Below, one piece after another: positions 62,155 through 64,000 of a stretch of DNA of 64,000 bases (its first letter is position 1; every line of letters begins with the position of its first letter). The stretch lies in contig NZ_JAQCNH010000097.1 in NCBI RefSeq assembly GCF_028275115.1, forward strand, positions 16,078 to 80,077, given 5' to 3'. Both the position numbers and the translations under genes were made by a program. The stretch is from Halorientalis sp. GTDB lineage: Archaea; Halobacteriota; Halobacteria; Halobacteriales; Haloarculaceae. Under the pieces are notes generated by a model. The model was not told the origin of the DNA and did no database searches. It worked only from the letters and a program-made list of their open reading frames with translations.

Positions 62155-64000
62155 ATGACTCAGCGTGACCCACCGCCGACGGAGGAAGGATGGTACGCAC
62201 TGCACGACTTCCGGACCATCGACTGGGACGCCTGGCGCGAGGCTCCCAAACGCCGTCGTCAGCGGGCACTCAGTGAGGGCCTTGATTATTTCCAGTCCCA
62301 CGCCGCACTGGACGACGTGGACGACCCCGGCGAGTTCGGCGGCGGCCACACGGCCGTGTTCTCCGTGGTCGGTCACAAAGCCGACCTCATGATTGTCCAC
62401 CTTCGCCAGACGGTCGGCCACGTCGAAGCCGCAGAGCGCCGGTTCGAGCAGACGGAACTCGCGGCGTTCACCGAACAACCGACCTCCTACCTCTCCGTGA
62501 CCGAGGCCTCGGGCTACACCGAGCGCGCCCGCGAGTACTTCGAGGGCGAGGTTGACGACGACTCCGGACTGGCCCAGTACATTCAACAACGGCTCCACCC
62601 CGAGATTCCCGACGCTAGCCACGTCTGTTTCTACCCGATGAGCAAGCGCCGCCAGCCCGAACAGAACTGGTACGACCTGCCCTTCGAGGAACGAGCCGAA
62701 CACATGGCCCGCCACGGCGACATCGGTCGCGGCTACGGCGGCAAAGTGAATCAGATGATCGCCTCCAGCGTCGGCTTCGACGACCACGAGTGGGGCGTTA
62801 CGCTGTGGGCCGACGACCCGACCGATATCAAGGACCTGCTCAACGAGATGCGCTTCGACCCCTCCACGTCGAAGTTCGCCGACTTCGGCCCCTTCTATTT
62901 CGGCAGGCGATTCCCGCCCGAGGACCTCGATGCCCTCCTCGCCGGCGACCCCGTCCCGACCGACGACGAGGCCGCCGAGAGTGCCGGGAGTCACGGTGCC
63001 GAACAGGCCCACGACGGAAGCGACGACGACCGCGAACAGGGCCAGACCGACGCCGACGACCAGCCAGAGGACGGAAGCGAGAGCGAGGACAGCGGCACGG
63101 ATTCGGGCGGTCGACCAACCCCTGGCGAGGCCAACCTCGACGAGGACGCGGAACTCGAAGGCAAACTCGCAAACCTCGGTCTGTTCCCCGGGCAGGACTA
63201 CGACGAAGGCACCTACGGACTGGTCTTCTACTCCGAGGCCGACGCTGCCGACCTGGCCGACGACGTCGACGGCCTCCGGGGTAACTTCGAGCACTACGAC
63301 ACGCACGTCCTTACGACCGTCCGCGCCAACGAAGGGCGGGCGGCAATCGCTAGCGTCTGGCAGACGGAGAGCGCGGCCGACACCGCCGCCGGCTTTCTGA
63401 ACGACCTGGACGGCATCGTCGAGGGGTACCGCGGCCCCCTCGGCGAACAGGGCGACGAGGAACCCGAGGCCGCCGGCACGGACGACGAGATCCGCGGCCA
63501 GTTGGCCGATGAAGACATCTACGCCGGCCAGCCCCGCGGCGAGGACGTGTTCGCGCTCGTCCTCTACTCCGAAGCCGACGCCGAGACGCTGTTCGAGGAG
63601 GTCGACGACCTTCGTGAGAGTTTCGACCACTACGACAGCCACGTCAAGACCGCCGTCTACGACACCAGAACCGACGCGAGCGACCGGAGCGCCGTTGTCT
63701 CGCTCTGGGAGACAGAGACGGCCGCCGAGAAGGCCGCCGGCTTCCTCTCGGACCTGCCCGCTGTCGTCGGCCGCGCCGGCGAGGGCGACGGCTTCGGGAC
63801 GATGGGCATGTTCTACACCGTCAAGTCCGACCACCGGACGGAGTTCACCGACCGGTTCGACGACGTGGGCGGACTGCTGGCCGACATGGACGGCCACCGC
63901 GAGACGGCCCTGCTGATCAACCGCGAGAACGAGAACGACATGTTCATCGCCAGCCAGTGGCGCTCCCAGGACGACGCCATGGCCTTCTTCCGCTCCGAGG
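62155..64000 (+). CDS. pitA: PitA-like chlorite dismutase/ABM fusion (partial at the right edge)
   Basis: The first 615 residues are in the window; no stop is reached. Residues about 1-255 are the chlorite-dismutase/HemQ-type heme domain: WYALHDFRTIDWDAWREAPK, CFYPMSKRRQPEQNWYDLPF, and RHGDIGRGYGGKVNQMIA with the expected proximal heme ligand His187, then GFDDHEWGVTLWADDP. An acidic linker (265-335) follows. Three ferredoxin-like ABM/Dabb-like units come next, at about 353-430, 463-545 and from 545 on. Haloarchaeal PitA is known as a Cld-ABM fusion; the number of C-terminal units here looks larger than one. Confidence 0.88.
   Translation, partial: MTQRDPPPTEEGWYALHDFRTIDWDAWREAPKRRRQRALSEGLDYFQSHAALDDVDDPGEFGGGHTAVFSVVGHKADLMIVHLRQTVGHVEAAERRFEQTELAAFTEQPTSYLSVTEASGYTERAREYFEGEVDDDSGLAQYIQQRLHPEIPDASHVCFYPMSKRRQPEQNWYDLPFEERAEHMARHGDIGRGYGGKVNQMIASSVGFDDHEWGVTLWADDPTDIKDLLNEMRFDPSTSKFADFGPFYFGRRFPPEDLDALLAGDPVPTDDEAAESAGSHGAEQAHDGSDDDREQGQTDADDQPEDGSESEDSGTDSGGRPTPGEANLDEDAELEGKLANLGLFPGQDYDEGTYGLVFYSEADAADLADDVDGLRGNFEHYDTHVLTTVRANEGRAAIASVWQTESAADTAAGFLNDLDGIVEGYRGPLGEQGDEEPEAAGTDDEIRGQLADEDIYAGQPRGEDVFALVLYSEADAETLFEEVDDLRESFDHYDSHVKTAVYDTRTDASDRSAVVSLWETETAAEKAAGFLSDLPAVVGRAGEGDGFGTMGMFYTVKSDHRTEFTDRFDDVGGLLADMDGHRETALLINRENENDMFIASQWRSQDDAMAFFRSE

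Overview
The window is high-GC DNA from a halophilic archaeon (class Halobacteria). Its proteins are rich in Asp, Glu, Ala and Val, genes are packed tightly with many 4-base ATGA/GTGA overlaps, TATA-like boxes lie about 25 bases before near-leaderless starts, and the gene content is haloarchaeal: PAN, L40e, S19e, PDCD5, class I LysRS, PitA, Htr transducers, Bat-type HTH, and haloarchaeal DUF7573, DUF7331, DUF5786 and DUF7123 proteins. I would place it near Haloarcula and its relatives, but only as a guess. I found no rRNA, tRNA or CRISPR array.

Layout. 1-2930: a MoxR, DUF58 and TgpA-like transglutaminase operon cut by the window edge. 3.1-5.3 kb: small proteins plus cofE coupled to an F420-dependent oxidoreductase. 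5.6-10 kb: membrane and coiled-coil genes of unknown role, including a DUF445 protein coupled to a repeat protein with an Abi-alpha-like C-terminus. 10.3-18.5 kb: a phosphoesterase, a NUDIX/eIF2B-like fusion, a Bat-type regulator, a thioesterase, a Tat lipoprotein, a tungsten-type aldehyde ferredoxin oxidoreductase and a second F420 enzyme. 18.7-30 kb is the signalling and mobile part: an antiporter with TrkA domains, a soluble chemotaxis transducer, two tandem STAS-like paralogs and a damaged third one, a lone TnpB element, an MBL enzyme, a cold shock protein, and a membrane Htr preceded by a seven-helix opsin-like protein.

30-64 kb is mainly housekeeping: serS, tsr3, rpl40e, hisH, pan, pepF, truA, hisS, the PDCD5 gene, rps19e, thiL, pyrH, lysS, two site-2 proteases, a MobB-MoaE fusion and, at the right edge, a PitA-like chlorite dismutase fusion. 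Between hisS and the PP-loop gene next to PDCD5 lies a visibly AT-richer insert (about 47.3-49.8 kb) with a zinc-finger/DUF7504-like gene and a HEAT-repeat gene.

The most unusual observation is the opsin-like gene at 28984-29739. It keeps the Arg82, Asp85 and Asp212 equivalents of bacteriorhodopsin, but the retinal-binding lysine is a histidine, and it lies directly upstream of an Htr transducer on the same strand. It looks like a sensory-rhodopsin/transducer pair that no longer uses a retinal Schiff base. Other candidates for a second look are the DUF445/repeat-protein pair, the soluble transducer with its STAS-like neighbours, and the TnpB with a damaged zinc ribbon.
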